From Bufo bufo (Eukaryota; Chordata; Amphibia; Anura; Bufonidae), in the NCBI RefSeq assembly GCF_905171765.1, contig NC_053390.1, positions 163,314,666-163,378,665 on the forward strand: DNA of 64,000 nt, in the 5' to 3' direction. Positions within the stretch are counted from its first letter, which is position 1, and the number at the start of each line of letters is the position of its first letter. Position numbers and translations under genes: made by a program. Under the pieces are notes generated by a model. That model was not told the origin of the DNA and made no database searches. It saw nothing but the letters and a program-made list of their open reading frames with translations. Below, one piece after another: positions 63,062 through 64,000 of this stretch.

Positions 63062-64000
63062 TTTATAGTGAACAATGCATCTCATCACCCTACACACATA
63101 ACCACCAAGACAAATTACTCAAATGACTATAAAATTAATGCCATAAATTGTAATTGCCAGCTGTACCATGCAAATGTTGCTTATAATTGGGAAACTCAAC
63201 TCCCAAGTCATGTTGCAATACTGTATATAGTGCTCCTAGGTACAGCTTTTATAGGGTAGATTAATAGAAACTCTCAGCTAACTAAAATGGGGGTACACCA
63301 TAGCAAAAATTCGAAAAGGGCCACCAATATGGTTTTGGCACTAAGGCCAGTGAACCTTGTGCTTGGTTTTCCCTCCACACTGTATATGACTTTATGACCA
63401 TTAAACCACTACATTGCTTAGAAAGGAATTCCTTTGCCCAGGTGATCACCAGTCGCTGAGGGGTCTGCAAAGACCAGTGCTGGGCTGCCTTTCTCCAAGG
63501 TCCATCCTAGCAGTAGAGAGGAGCATGAAACTGAACTCCTCCCATTCCTGACAGGTGCCCCCAGGAGCTCAGTACAAAGAGCTGTTAAAGCTTCCATTGG
63601 GTTCAGTGGTAGCAGTATAAATTCCTATTCATTGAGTTCCCCTTAGTGGTGGCTGCAGGCAGCTAGTTTAAAAATTGTTATTTTTGGGAAGTGTAGTCCT
63701 TACACCGAGGACTGTTTAGTTCTCTGAGTAAGAAATATTGAATTATAGGAGCTCTGCGAAGGTTTACTGATATGTCGGTGAGAAAGCTTGTTCATTACCT
63801 AACAAAGAAGAAACAATAGAATTGTGAATGCAGTACTATATAATACAAGCTGTTACTCAGGACCAATAGAAGTGGAAGAATGTATTTACGACCCCAATCT
63901 GTGTATAGATTATAGCTGTAACTAAACTGTAAAAGGGAGTTCAATGGTGGTCATGCTTTAGTGTAAAATACAGCAAGGGAAAATGTAATGCACTGTACAG
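63062..64000. other. No gene seen
   Basis: No coding or repeat structure recognised up to the end of the window. Confidence 0.45.

Overview
The window looks like intergenic or intronic DNA from an amphibian, most likely a frog or toad. That call is an inference from repeat content: hundreds of bases of TTA-flanked foldback elements with GGCTACTTTCACAC or GGGTGGGTTC ends, AAAGGGGT-type terminal repeats, several Tc1 families, TAGTGATG-ended hAT elements, a Gmr1-type Ty3/gypsy element, and a tRNA-derived SINE beside a LINE with a matching tail. No host exon, host protein gene, tRNA or rRNA was recognised. Nearly every long open frame belongs to a transposable element or is an artefact of tandem repeats.

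Layout. 1-5.1 kb: a hAT-type AT-rich MITE with a perfect 8-bp target duplication, then a decayed Tc1 relic into which a 2.1 kb foldback element has inserted. 6.2-7.3 kb: a Tc1/mariner copy with 29-bp perfect ends whose open transposase has lost the region between its first two catalytic aspartates. 7.3-14.3 kb: small MITEs, LTR-like fragments and featureless DNA. 14.3-15.9 kb: a second Tc1 family (DD34E spacing, nearly intact). 17.7-17.9 kb: a SINE. 18.5-26 kb: a long hairpin, degenerate tandem arrays and dispersed repeats. 27-30.8 kb: an internally deleted Tc1 element, a probable Helitron end, and a CTCGAG-ended element filled by a 24-bp minisatellite. 31.1-35.2 kb: a four-level nest (Tc1, MITE, inverted-repeat elements, solo LTR) that includes two hammerhead-ribozyme-like motifs. 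36-42.3 kb: nested foldback elements, including a 3.46 kb TTAA-flanked element built of alternating inverted arms. 42.5-43.1 kb: an L1/Tx1-like LINE 3' end. 44.5-50.2 kb: an almost complete Ty3/gypsy retrotransposon on the minus strand. 50.3-51 kb: a second copy of the deleted Tc1 element. 51.6-57.3 kb: a Tc1 transposase gene split by a 5.2 kb hAT element. 57.3-64 kb: MITEs, a 307-bp direct duplication, and a CR1/L2-type LINE 3' end.

The most informative unit is the retrotransposon at 44488-50242. Its two 712-bp LTRs differ at only two positions that I can find. It has an 18-nt primer-binding site matching tRNA-Ala, and its pol gene places integrase before reverse transcriptase, the unusual order known for Gmr1-type elements. 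One frameshift separates reverse transcriptase from RNase H, so this copy is probably dead although young.

Many elements here cannot move alone. The MITEs would depend on transposases such as the hAT, Tc1 and (not present here) Harbinger- or piggyBac-like enzymes, and the SINE on a CR1/L2-type LINE. All boundaries were read by eye from terminal repeats and target duplications. Family names above superfamily level are tentative.
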